NCBI GenBank assembly: GCA_963831645.1
Contig: CAWHQZ010000015.1
Location: 1 to 23,667, forward strand
Length of the DNA stretch: 23,667 bases
From: CAWHQZ01 sp963831645
GTDB taxonomy: Bacteria; Pseudomonadota; Alphaproteobacteria; Rhizobiales; Aestuariivirgaceae
Direction: 5' to 3'
Each line of letters begins with the position of its first letter. Positions within the stretch are counted from its first letter, which is position 1. The notes under the pieces were generated by a model, which saw only the letters and a list, made by a program, of their open reading frames with translations, did not search any database and was not told the origin of the DNA. The translations under genes and the position numbers were made by a program. Below, piece after piece: positions 14,553-21,695 of this stretch.

Positions 14553-14621
14553 ATCGTTCTCCGATTCTGCTCCACCGATCCTATTTGCTGCCTTCCGGCC
14601 GCCGCGTAAAGTCCGCCGGCC

Positions 14622-15044
14622 ATGATCCGCGTCACCGAATCGATCTCGATCGACGAGCGCAATTTGCGCGAGCGCTTCATCCGCGCCCCGGGGCCCGGTG
14701 GCCAGAACGTCAACAAGGTGGCGACCGCGGTCGAGCTCAGGTTCGATGCGGCGAGCGATCCGGCACTCGGGGGCGCGCTCTTCGAGCGCCTGCGCCGCCT
14801 CGCCGGGCGGCGCATGACCTCGGACGGCGTGATCGTCATCACCGCGTCGAGCCACCGCACGCAGGAGCGCAATCGCGCCGCCGCCATGACACGCCTGCTC
14901 GACCTCCTCCGCCGCGCCGCCGTGCCGCCGAAGCCACGCCGCGCGACCAGGCCCACCGCGGCATCGAGGAGAAAGCGCCGGGACGCCAAGGTGCGGCGCG
15001 CCAGGCTCAAGCAGCTGCGCCGCGTCGCCACCGCCGAAGACTGA
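14622..15044 (+). CDS. arfB: Alternative ribosome-rescue peptidyl-tRNA hydrolase ArfB
   Basis: ArfB (YaeJ) enters the empty A site of stalled ribosomes and hydrolyses the peptidyl-tRNA ester. The 140-aa protein has the catalytic GGQ (residues 26-28) in APGPGGQNVNKVATAVEL, the release-factor class I signature. It has the expected SSHRTQERNR helix, and a basic Arg/Lys-rich C-terminal tail (from about residue 105) that in this family sits in the mRNA channel. Length matches the family. It is followed six bases later by the ligase gene on the same strand, suggesting co-transcription. Confidence 0.93.
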   Translation: MIRVTESISIDERNLRERFIRAPGPGGQNVNKVATAVELRFDAASDPALGGALFERLRRLAGRRMTSDGVIVITASSHRTQERNRAAAMTRLLDLLRRAAVPPKPRRATRPTAASRRKRRDAKVRRARLKQLRRVATAED

Positions 15045-15050
15045 CCACGG

Positions 15051-16596
15051 ATGCTGTTCTCCGAGCTCGTCACCACCTCGCGCCGGGTCGCCGAAACGCG
15101 CAGCCGTCTCGAAAAAATCTCCGCCCTCGCCGGCACGCTCCGGTCTCTCGGCGAAGACGAGATCGAAACCGGCGTCAGCTACCTCTCGGGCGAGCTCACC
15201 CAGGGCAGGATCGGCATCGGGTCCCAGCTCCTGCGCAGCGCTACCTCCACAGCTCCGGCGGCGGGCCCTTCGCTCACCGTCGGCGAGGTCGACCGCGAGT
15301 TCGCAACCCTGGCGGCCATCAAGGGCACGCGCTCGACGACCGAACGAGCGGCCGTCCTGTCGCGGCTGTTTTCGCGGACCACGGGCGAGGAGCAGGACTT
15401 CCTGCTCAGGCTCATCATCGGCGAGCTGCGCCAGGGAGCACTCGAAGGCATCATGCTGGATGCCATCGCCAGGGCTGCGCAAGTTGCCGGCGGCCGACAT
15501 TCGCAGGGCCGCGATGCTCGCCGGCAGCATGCGCGCCGTCGCCAGGGCTGCGCTCACCGAAGGTGCGGCCGGCCTCGAGCGGTTCGCCATCACGCTCTTT
15601 GCGCCGTTGCTGCCCATGCTGGCAAAGCCCGCCGCCGACGTCGCCGATGCCCTCAGGCAGCTGGGTAGCGCCGTTTTCGAGTGGAAGCTCGATGGCGCCC
15701 GCGTGCAGGTCCACAAGCGCCACTGCGAGGTGCGCGTCTATACGCGCAACCTCAGGGAGGTGAGCGAGAGCGTGCCGGAAATCGTCGAGCAGGTGGCCCG
15801 CCTGCCGGCACGCGAGCTCATCCTCGACGGCGAAGCGATCGCCCTGAAGGCGGACGGCAAACCGCATCCGTTCCAGATCACCATGCAGCGTTTCGGACGC
15901 AAGCTGAACGTCGCAGAGATGCGCACGAGCCTGCCGGTGAGCGTGTCGTTTTTCGACATCCTCTATCACGACGGCGCAGCGCTGATCGGCGAGCCCGCCC
16001 GCGATCGCTACACGGTGCTGGAAGAGACGGCGCCCGGCGAGTTTCTCCTGCCGCGCCTCGTCACGGCTGATGCCGCTGAAGCGAACCGCTTCCTGAAGGA
16101 CGCTCTCGCCCACGGCCATGAAGGCGTGATGGCGAAAGACCCTGAAGCCTCCTACGAGGCCGGACGGCGCGGCGGCGCGTGGCTGAAGATCAAGCGTGCT
16201 CACACCCTCGACCTGGTGGTGCTGGCGGCCGAATGGGGCCACGGACGCCGCAAGGGATATCTGTCGAACCTGCATCTCGGCGCCCGCGATCCGGATAGCG
16301 GCGGTTTTGTGATGTTGGGCAAGACTTTCAAGGGCATGACCGACACCATGCTCGCCTGGCAGACGGAGAAGCTGCTGGGGCTCGAATCCCGTAGCGACGC
16401 CTACACAGTATACGTCCGCCCCGAGCTCGTGGTGGAGGTCGATTTCAACGACGTGCAGGCGAGCCCGCAGTATCCGGGCGGCGTGGCGCTGCGCTTCGCG
16501 CGGCTGAAGGCCTACCGGACGGACAAGAGCGCCGCCGATGCGGACACCATTGCAGCCGTCCGGGCACTGGCTGGTTGCGGACCTGGAGGAAACTGA
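15051..16596 (+). pseudogene. ATP-dependent DNA ligase (mycobacterial LigB-like), one frameshift
   Basis: Joined across one surplus base (about 15480), the gene encodes about 514 residues. They resemble the mycobacterial LigB type of ATP-dependent ligase along the whole length. The N-terminal DNA-binding region contains ETGVSYLSGELTQGRIGIG and FLLRLIIGELRQGALEGIM. The nucleotidyl-transfer lysine is in FEWKLDGARVQVHK (about K212, motif I). The other ligase motifs follow: VYTRNLREV, LDGEAIAL, GHEGVMAKD, and AWLKIKRAHTLDLVVLAAEW. An OB domain ends LRFARLKAYRTDKSAADADT. The shift is at AARAA/KLPAADIRRAAM, and removing one base rejoins the halves precisely (total 1546 nt, one more than a multiple of three). 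This is a probable repair ligase. The lesion is most likely a sequence error, otherwise the ligase is inactive. Confidence 0.88.
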
Positions 16597-16599
16597 ATC

Positions 16600-17211
16600 G
16601 TGCTGCGCCGTCTCTATGACTGGACACTGTCGCTGGCGGCCCGCAAGCAGGCCGAGCCCTGGCTCGCAGCAATCGCCTTCATCGAAAGCTCGGTGTTCCT
16701 GGTGCCGGCCGACGTGCTCTATCTGCCGATGGCGCTCGCCAGGCCCGAGCGCGCCTACCGCTACGCGCTGACCGCCACCATCGCCTCGACCCTGGGCGGG
16801 GTCGCCGGCTATTTCCTGGGCGCGCTAGCCTATGAGGTGGTGGCCGAGCCCCTCCTCGCCATGCTCGGAAAGCTCGACAACTTCGAGGAACTGCGCCGCT
16901 GCGCAGGCCGCGAAACGACCATGCTGCTCCTCGTCACGTCGGGTCTTTCGCACATTCCGCCGATCAAGGTAGTGACCATTCTTTCCGGCGTCGTCGGCGT
17001 CGGCCTCACCTTCTTCATCCTCTCCTGCCTGATCGCACGCGGCGCCCGCTTCTTCGCCCTTGCCTGGGCGCTGCGCCGTTGGGGTGAACCCATCAGAGCG
17101 TTCATCGAACGCCGCCTGGGCCTGATCGCCGGTGCAGCGGCCGCGGTGCTGATCGCGCTCTATTTCGGGTTGCAAGCCCTGACGCGTACCGGCAGTTTGC
17201 TGTCGTGCTGA
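16600..17211 (+). CDS. YqaA/DedA-family (VTT-domain) inner-membrane protein
   Basis: The 203-aa protein has several hydrophobic helices and the SNARE-associated/VTT layout: AIAFIESSVFLVPADVLYLP near residue 25, TLGGVAGYFLGALAYE near 64-79, and SGLSHIPPIKVVTILSGVVG near 115-134. YqaA-like members of the DedA superfamily are implicated in membrane lipid or lipid-carrier movement; the substrate here is unknown. The GTG at 16600 has a good ribosome-binding site (ggagga, from 16585) overlapping the end of ligB. The stop overlaps the start of dsbB, so the two are translationally coupled. The pairing of a YqaA-type gene with dsbB recurs in alphaproteobacteria. Confidence 0.85.
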   Translation: MLRRLYDWTLSLAARKQAEPWLAAIAFIESSVFLVPADVLYLPMALARPERAYRYALTATIASTLGGVAGYFLGALAYEVVAEPLLAMLGKLDNFEELRRCAGRETTMLLLVTSGLSHIPPIKVVTILSGVVGVGLTFFILSCLIARGARFFALAWALRRWGEPIRAFIERRLGLIAGAAAAVLIALYFGLQALTRTGSLLSC

Positions 17212-17708
17212 AGCGCCTATCGCCCGATCGAGCGGTTCTGGCCGCGCTGGTTCTGTCAGCCGCGACCCTCCTCGCCGCGTGGGTATTCGAGGTTGCCGGC
17301 GGCTATGTACCCTGCCCGCTCTGCCTGCAGCAGCGCTGGGCCTACTATGCGGTCGTGCCCATCACCTTCTTTCTGTGGCTGGGAAGGAAGGGTGCGGCGC
17401 GCCCGTTCATCCCATCGGGCCTCGCGCTCTCGGCACTGGCGATGATCATCAACAGCGGGCTGGGGCTCTACCACGCCGGCATCGAATGGAAGTGGTGGGC
17501 GGGACCCGCCTCGTGCGCCGGCGGCGCCGGGCTGACAGGCGGACTGCCCGATCTCTCCACCGCGGTCGCCATCGCCTGCGACGAGGCGCAGTGGCGTTTC
17601 CTCGGACTGTCCTTCGCGGGTTGGAATGTCGTGATCTCGATCCTCATCGCGGCAATCGCGATCAGGGGCGCGCGGTCGGCCCGATTGCCTGGACGAAGCC
17701 CGGCATGA
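17205..17708 (+). CDS. dsbB: Disulfide bond formation protein B (DsbB family)
   Basis: DsbB re-oxidises the periplasmic thiol oxidase DsbA and passes electrons to quinone. The 167-aa protein has four hydrophobic helices, the first periplasmic Cys pair as CPLC (C37/C40, in GGYVPCPLCLQQRWAYY), and a second loop with C104 and C125 (IEWKWWAGPASC and AIACDE). This is the alphaproteobacterial DsbB pattern. The FAGWN motif precedes the last helix. The start GTG (17205) overlaps the upstream stop by 7 bases and the stop overlaps the next ATG (atga), giving a tight three-gene run. Confidence 0.92.
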   Translation: MLKRLSPDRAVLAALVLSAATLLAAWVFEVAGGYVPCPLCLQQRWAYYAVVPITFFLWLGRKGAARPFIPSGLALSALAMIINSGLGLYHAGIEWKWWAGPASCAGGAGLTGGLPDLSTAVAIACDEAQWRFLGLSFAGWNVVISILIAAIAIRGARSARLPGRSPA

Positions 17709-18637
17709 GAAAAAACCAGCTTGAAGCGACATTGAGCCAGGGCGGCGAAACGCCGGACACGGGCCCGATCGAGAATCATCTTCAGGCTCTCGCCACCGCC
17801 CGGAATCCACCGGCCCTCGCACTCCGGATGTGCACGATCCGGATTGAAGAGTCCGGTCCCACGCTGCGCGCTTTCCTGGCGCGGGCCGCCGACGGCGAGG
17901 TTCTGACCGACGATGAAAAGACACTCGTCTTCCGGGGGCTTCATGTCCTCGGCGGAGCGCGGGATACGAAGAGCTGCGCGCTGTTGCTGCGCCTCCTTCG
18001 CGGCCCGGCCGCGGATGTCGAAGACGTTCTGGGCGATGCCGTCGCGCAATCCTTGTCGCGCATCGCCGCTGGAATGTTCGACGGCGATACCGACGCTCTC
18101 TTGGCCGCAATCGTCGATCGCTCGATTGATGAATACGCGCGCGCCAGTCTTCTCGGTGCAGCGACCTTTCTGGCCTGGGAGGGCCGCATCGAGCGCGAAC
18201 GGATGCGGCGCTTTCTCGAAGACTTCTACCACGAGCGGCCGGCGGAAGACGGCGAATATGTCTGGATCGCCTGGCTGGAAGCGATCGCCCGGCTCGGTCT
18301 GCGCGATCTCGCTCCCCTGGTCGCGCGCGCCTGGGAGGACCGGATACCCGAGGACGTTCTCCGCTTCAGCCACTTCGAAGGGGATCTGGCCGAAGCGGAG
18401 AGCGCCCCGGACGATGCCGACCGTCTGAAGCGAGCCGACCTCGGATACATCGACGACGTGGTCGAGGAGCTTGCGTGGACCTATCGCGACGACCCTGTCT
18501 ATGACCGAGACTTTGTGGACGTTTTCTGGCCGAGCGAAAATGAGCCCGCCATCAACCCCTGGCGCCATGTCGGCCGCAACGATCGCTGCCCGTGCGGCAG
18601 CGGCAGAAAATTCAAGAAGTGCTGTCGGCCCGATTGA
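17705..18637 (+). CDS. DUF1186 / SEC-C motif protein
   Basis: The ATG at 17705 overlaps the dsbB stop. The 310-aa product is helical. Its middle (LADLLAAIVDRSIDEYARAS-like stretch, AATFLAWEG, EYVWIAWLEAIARLG) matches the DUF1186 layout. It ends with the zinc-binding SEC-C motif, GRNDRCPCGSGRKFKKCC, in the last 20 residues. SEC-C is the module found at the C-terminus of SecA and of many stand-alone proteins, where it binds metal and can contact ribosomes or partners; the role of DUF1186 is unknown. The frame can be extended upstream to 17279 but that part is a shadow of dsbB. Confidence 0.85.
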   Translation: MRKNQLEATLSQGGETPDTGPIENHLQALATARNPPALALRMCTIRIEESGPTLRAFLARAADGEVLTDDEKTLVFRGLHVLGGARDTKSCALLLRLLRGPAADVEDVLGDAVAQSLSRIAAGMFDGDTDALLAAIVDRSIDEYARASLLGAATFLAWEGRIERERMRRFLEDFYHERPAEDGEYVWIAWLEAIARLGLRDLAPLVARAWEDRIPEDVLRFSHFEGDLAEAESAPDDADRLKRADLGYIDDVVEELAWTYRDDPVYDRDFVDVFWPSENEPAINPWRHVGRNDRCPCGSGRKFKKCCRPD

Positions 18638-18677
18638 CCGCAGCACCGAGGCGGCAGCGGTACGCCGCCACAAAACA

Positions 18678-18778
18678 CATCGTCATCCCCTCGCAAGAGG
18701 CCTCGCAAGAGGGGATCCAATGAAGCAGCAGCGGTTGAGATTCACCATTGGGTCCCCGCTTTCGCGGAGACGACGATG
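18678..18778. repeat. Dispersed intergenic palindromic element with internal tandem duplication
   Basis: The outer arms (catcgtcatcccc at the left, ggagacgacgatg at the right) and inner arms (ggatccaatg and cattgggtcc) make a long imperfect hairpin. The text ccccgctttcgcggagacgacg is the hallmark of intergenic repeats scattered through many alphaproteobacterial genomes, whose spurious translation gives VVSAKAGTQW. In the left arm cctcgcaagagg is duplicated head to tail (18689-18700 and 18701-18712). It lies between the convergent DUF1186 and HNH genes and may end transcription from both. Confidence 0.75.
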
Positions 18779-18788
18779 CCCGAATGCT

Positions 18789-19349
18789 CTACGGCTCGAG
18801 CTCGGTATCCCAGTAGAGATAGTCCTGCCAGCTCTCGTGCAGGTAGTTGGGGGGAAACAGCCGGCCGTTGCGGTGCAGCTCGTGCACCGTCGGCCGGACC
18901 GGCAGCTGGCTCGGCCACATCCGCGCCTCCTTCGGCAGATGCCCGCCCTTCTTCAGATTGCACGGTGCGCAGGCAGTGACGACATTGTTCCAGGTCGTGT
19001 GCCCGCCCTTCGAGCGCGGCACGAGGTGATCGAAGGTGAGATCGTCGCGCTCGCCGCAATATTGGCATGAGAACCGATCGCGCAGAAAGACGTTGAACCG
19101 CGTGAACGCCGGATGGCGCGCCGGCTTGATGAAGGTCTTGAGCGACACCACGCTCGGCAGCTTGAACTCGAACGACGGGCTGTGCACGACACGGTCGTAG
19201 TGCGAAACGATATTGACGCGATCCATGAACACGGCCTTGACGGCGTCCTGCCACGACCACAGCGACAGCGGATAGTAGGAAAGCGGCCGGTAGTCCGCGT
19301 TGAGGACCAGCGCCGGACAACTCTCCAATGAAAGCAATGCGCTCGTCAC
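18789..19349 (-). CDS. HNH endonuclease
   Basis: The product has the McrA-type HNH/zinc layout. A CxxC (CQYCG) is followed by LTFDHLVPRSKGGHTTWNN and a second CxxC (CAPCN), with the catalytic His in FDHLVPRS. The flanking text (ALVLNADYRPLSYYPLSLWS at the start and FPPNYLHESWQDYLYWD at the end) is that of a conserved alphaproteobacterial HNH protein of about 185 aa, of unproven biological role. I prefer GTG at 19349, which has aggaag nine bases upstream and sits where homologues begin. The longer start at 19403 adds 18 unconserved residues. No methylase or specificity gene is adjacent, so it does not look like restriction-modification. Confidence 0.88.
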   Translation of the reverse strand: MTSALLSLESCPALVLNADYRPLSYYPLSLWSWQDAVKAVFMDRVNIVSHYDRVVHSPSFEFKLPSVVSLKTFIKPARHPAFTRFNVFLRDRFSCQYCGERDDLTFDHLVPRSKGGHTTWNNVVTACAPCNLKKGGHLPKEARMWPSQLPVRPTVHELHRNGRLFPPNYLHESWQDYLYWDTELEP

Positions 19350-19457
19350 GCTGCTTGGCTTCCTGACCCGGCCCCAGGCTTTGATTCCGGTGGGAGCCGT
19401 CACACCCTTGCGGGCGTTACTATAACTTGTGTGACAGGGGTGTGAAGGGGGCCGGCT

Positions 19458-20102
19458 TCACGACGCTTGCGGCATCGACTTCATCAAGCGGTAGTGCGCC
19501 CACAGGAGCCGTGCCGCCACGGCGCGCCATGGCCGCCAGGGCTCGCTGATGCGTTCCATGGCCGAGGCCGACGGCCGCCGCGCGAGCCGGAACGCGTCCG
19601 CGAGTGCGACCTGCAACGCCACGTCGCCCGCCGGCCACGCATCGGGCCGCCCGAGCGCGCTCAGCAGATAGATGTGCGCCGTCCATGGACCGATGCCCGG
19701 AAGCCTGGTGAGCGCCGACACGGCCTCGCCGTCGCTCATGCCGGCGATCGCCTCGAGATCGATGCGGCCGTTGCCGATCGCCGTCGCCAGCGACTTGATC
19801 GCGCGGGCCTTGCCGCTGGTAAGACCGATGCCGCGCAGCGTCTCGAGCCTCGTGCGGCTCACTCGCGAAGCATCGAACGGCCGCACCCGTGTGGTCAGCC
19901 GTGCGTGAATCGCCGCTGCCGCCTTGAGAGAAATCGATTGCTCGACGATGATACCCGCCAGCGCCTGAAAGCCGGCGCCGGTCAGGCGCAACGAAGGTGT
20001 GCCGGCGCGCACAAGGATGTCGGAAAAAAGCGGTTCGATGCGGCATAGCGCGGCGATTCCCTGCTCGAGGTCGGTGGCGGTTTTCAGACTGCGTAAGGTC
20101 AT
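19458..20102 (-). CDS. DNA-3-methyladenine glycosylase II-like (HhH-GPD)
   Basis: The 214-aa protein is a base-excision glycosylase of the AlkA/HhH-GPD type, removing alkylated purines. Visible motifs are FQALAGIIVEQSISLKAAAA in the N-terminal helical part and the helix-hairpin-helix LPGIGPWTAHIYLL. The loop PDAWPAGDVALQ contains the catalytic Asp about 18 residues after the hairpin, as in AlkA. It lacks AlkA's extra N-terminal domain, like many alphaproteobacterial members. It is transcribed divergently from gluQRS with a 75-bp gap. Confidence 0.88.
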   Translation of the reverse strand: MTLRSLKTATDLEQGIAALCRIEPLFSDILVRAGTPSLRLTGAGFQALAGIIVEQSISLKAAAAIHARLTTRVRPFDASRVSRTRLETLRGIGLTSGKARAIKSLATAIGNGRIDLEAIAGMSDGEAVSALTRLPGIGPWTAHIYLLSALGRPDAWPAGDVALQVALADAFRLARRPSASAMERISEPWRPWRAVAARLLWAHYRLMKSMPQAS

Positions 20103-20177
20103 CGGCGTTCGGGTGGATGAACCTATCCGGTTCGCGGTTCGCTCGTCGAATCACGGGTTGCGGGTGAAGGCGGCAGC

Positions 20178-21017
20178 ATGAACCGTCCGGCGTTCCGCTT
20201 CGCCCCAAGCCCCAACGGCGAACTGCATCTCGGCCACGCTTTCTCCGCCCTGTTCACCGCGGAGGCCGCGCAGGCTGCCGGCGGCCGCTTTCTGCTGCGC
20301 ATCGAAGACATCGACACGTTGCGCTGCCGTGAAACCTTCATCGCGCAGATCTACGACGACCTGGCCTGGCTCGGACTGAGCTGGGAACGTCCGGTGCGCC
20401 GGCAGAGCGCCGAAATGGCGACCTACCGGAGGGCGCAATGGAGGCTGCGCGAGGCGGGGCTGCTCTACCCCTGCTTCTGCACCCGGCGCCAGGTCGCCCT
20501 GACGGCCGGCAGCGGCAGCGATCCGGACGGCGCGCCTCTCTATCCCGGTACCTGCAGGCCGCTCAAGCCCGCCGAGCAGCAGTCACGTATCGCTGCGGGT
20601 GAACCCCACAGCCTGCGCCTCGACATGACCCTCGCGCTCGCGCACATCGGCAATGCGTTGCGCTTCACCGATCAGGGGCGCGGCCAGGACATCCTTGCCG
20701 ATCCGGCGCGCTGGGGCGATGCGGTCATCGCGCGCAAGGACATCGGCACCAGCTATCACCTGGCCGTAGTGATCGACGATGCGCTCCAGGGCATCACCCA
20801 CGTGACGCGCGGTCTCGACCTCTTCGAGGCGACGCACCTCCACCGGCTGTTGCAGCATCTCCTGGAATTGCCGACGCCGGTCTACCATCATCACCGGCTA
20901 ATCGGCGACGAAGTCGGCCGCAAGCTTTCCAAGAGCGCCGGTGACCGCTCGCTGCGCGCCCTGCGGATCTCGGGCGCGACCCCGGGCAGGATCCGGCAGG
21001 CTCTCGGTTTTGAGTAG
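20178..21017 (+). CDS. gluQRS: Glutamyl-Q tRNA(Asp) synthetase
   Basis: GluQRS activates glutamate and attaches it to queuosine in the anticodon of tRNA-Asp. The 279-aa protein is a GluRS catalytic core without an anticodon-binding domain. It has the class I signature RFAPSPNGELHLGHAF (HLGH at 17-20), RIEDIDTLRC and WLGLSWE. Zinc-ligand cysteines in YPCFCTRR and YPGTC are present, and the KMSKS-type loop is KLSKS (about 249-253). Length fits the family. No dksA is adjacent, unlike in enterobacteria. Confidence 0.93.
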   Translation: MNRPAFRFAPSPNGELHLGHAFSALFTAEAAQAAGGRFLLRIEDIDTLRCRETFIAQIYDDLAWLGLSWERPVRRQSAEMATYRRAQWRLREAGLLYPCFCTRRQVALTAGSGSDPDGAPLYPGTCRPLKPAEQQSRIAAGEPHSLRLDMTLALAHIGNALRFTDQGRGQDILADPARWGDAVIARKDIGTSYHLAVVIDDALQGITHVTRGLDLFEATHLHRLLQHLLELPTPVYHHHRLIGDEVGRKLSKSAGDRSLRALRISGATPGRIRQALGFE

Positions 21018-21053
21018 ACGTCCCGGCCATGTCTTCCACTATCATGCTCTGCG

Positions 21054-21695
21054 ATGCCGCGTCCCGATGTGAATACGTTCCTTGCCCGCGCCCGCGCTCT
21101 CGCCAGCGCCGGCGAAGCCCGGCGCCTCTACGACGCCTGGGCGCCAACCTATGACGAGGACATCTACGCGACGCTGCGGATTACCGGCACCGCCCGCATC
21201 GCGGCGCTGCTGCACCGCTTCACGATCGATCCCGCGATCCACATCCTGGATGTCGGCTGCGGCACCGGCGCTGCCGGAACCGAGCTCCACAAACTGGGTT
21301 TCACCACCATCGACGGTCTCGATCTCTCTCCCGGCATGCTCGAGGTGGCGCGGCGGCGCGGCATCTACCGGCGCCTCGTGGCCGCTGATCTGTTGCAGCC
21401 GCTGACGCTCGCACCTGAAAGCTACGACGCTCTCCTGTCGGCCGGCACCTTCACCGCCGGACACGTCGATGCCCGCCCGTTGCCGGGGCTGCTCGGCCTC
21501 GTCCGGCCGGGCGGACTTTTCACCTTCGTGGTAGGCAGCGGCTTCTGGTCGCGGGGCGGATTCGAAACGAAGATCGCCCGGCTCACCGCCGCGCGCGCCG
21601 CCGAGCAGGTACATTGCGGCGAGGAGCCGATTGGCGCCGACGGACGGGATCGGGGCTTTTTTGTGGTTCTCCGGCGGCCTGGCGCTCTTCGATGA
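21054..21695 (+). CDS. Class I SAM-dependent methyltransferase
   Basis: The 213-aa protein contains the SAM-binding motif I, ILDVGCGTGAAG (residues 64-75), followed by GLDLSPGMLEVARRRGIYRR (motif II, acidic Asp) and a motif-IV-like LSAGTFTAGHV. The YDAWAPTYDEDI segment before motif I is typical of Methyltransf_11/UbiE-like enzymes of small molecules. The substrate is not predictable. It starts 36 bp after gluQRS and may be co-transcribed. Its last 113 bases overlap the 3' end of the convergent mutase gene. The end (RGFFVVLRRP) matches the usual last strand, so this end is probably correct. Confidence 0.85.
   Translation: MPRPDVNTFLARARALASAGEARRLYDAWAPTYDEDIYATLRITGTARIAALLHRFTIDPAIHILDVGCGTGAAGTELHKLGFTTIDGLDLSPGMLEVARRRGIYRRLVAADLLQPLTLAPESYDALLSAGTFTAGHVDARPLPGLLGLVRPGGLFTFVVGSGFWSRGGFETKIARLTAARAAEQVHCGEEPIGADGRDRGFFVVLRRPGALR

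Noticed and set aside
14088..15716. A 542-aa minus-strand protein
   Set aside because: Only the last 154 residues are the GFA-family protein; the upstream part is antisense to arfB and ligB with low-complexity composition.
14504..15763. A 419-aa plus-strand protein
   Set aside because: Arg/Pro/His-rich shadow frame of arfB and ligB without family motifs.
17279..17704. N-terminal extension of the DUF1186 protein
   Set aside because: It is an out-of-frame shadow of dsbB; the ATG at 17705 overlapping the dsbB stop fits the operon.
17468..18673. A 401-aa minus-strand protein
   Set aside because: Antisense shadow of dsbB and the DUF1186 gene; both plus-strand genes carry clear motifs.
18789..19349. 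Restriction-modification system around the HNH gene
   Set aside because: No methyltransferase or specificity subunit is adjacent; the methyltransferase at 21054 has small-molecule-type motifs and the HNH protein belongs to a conserved solitary family.
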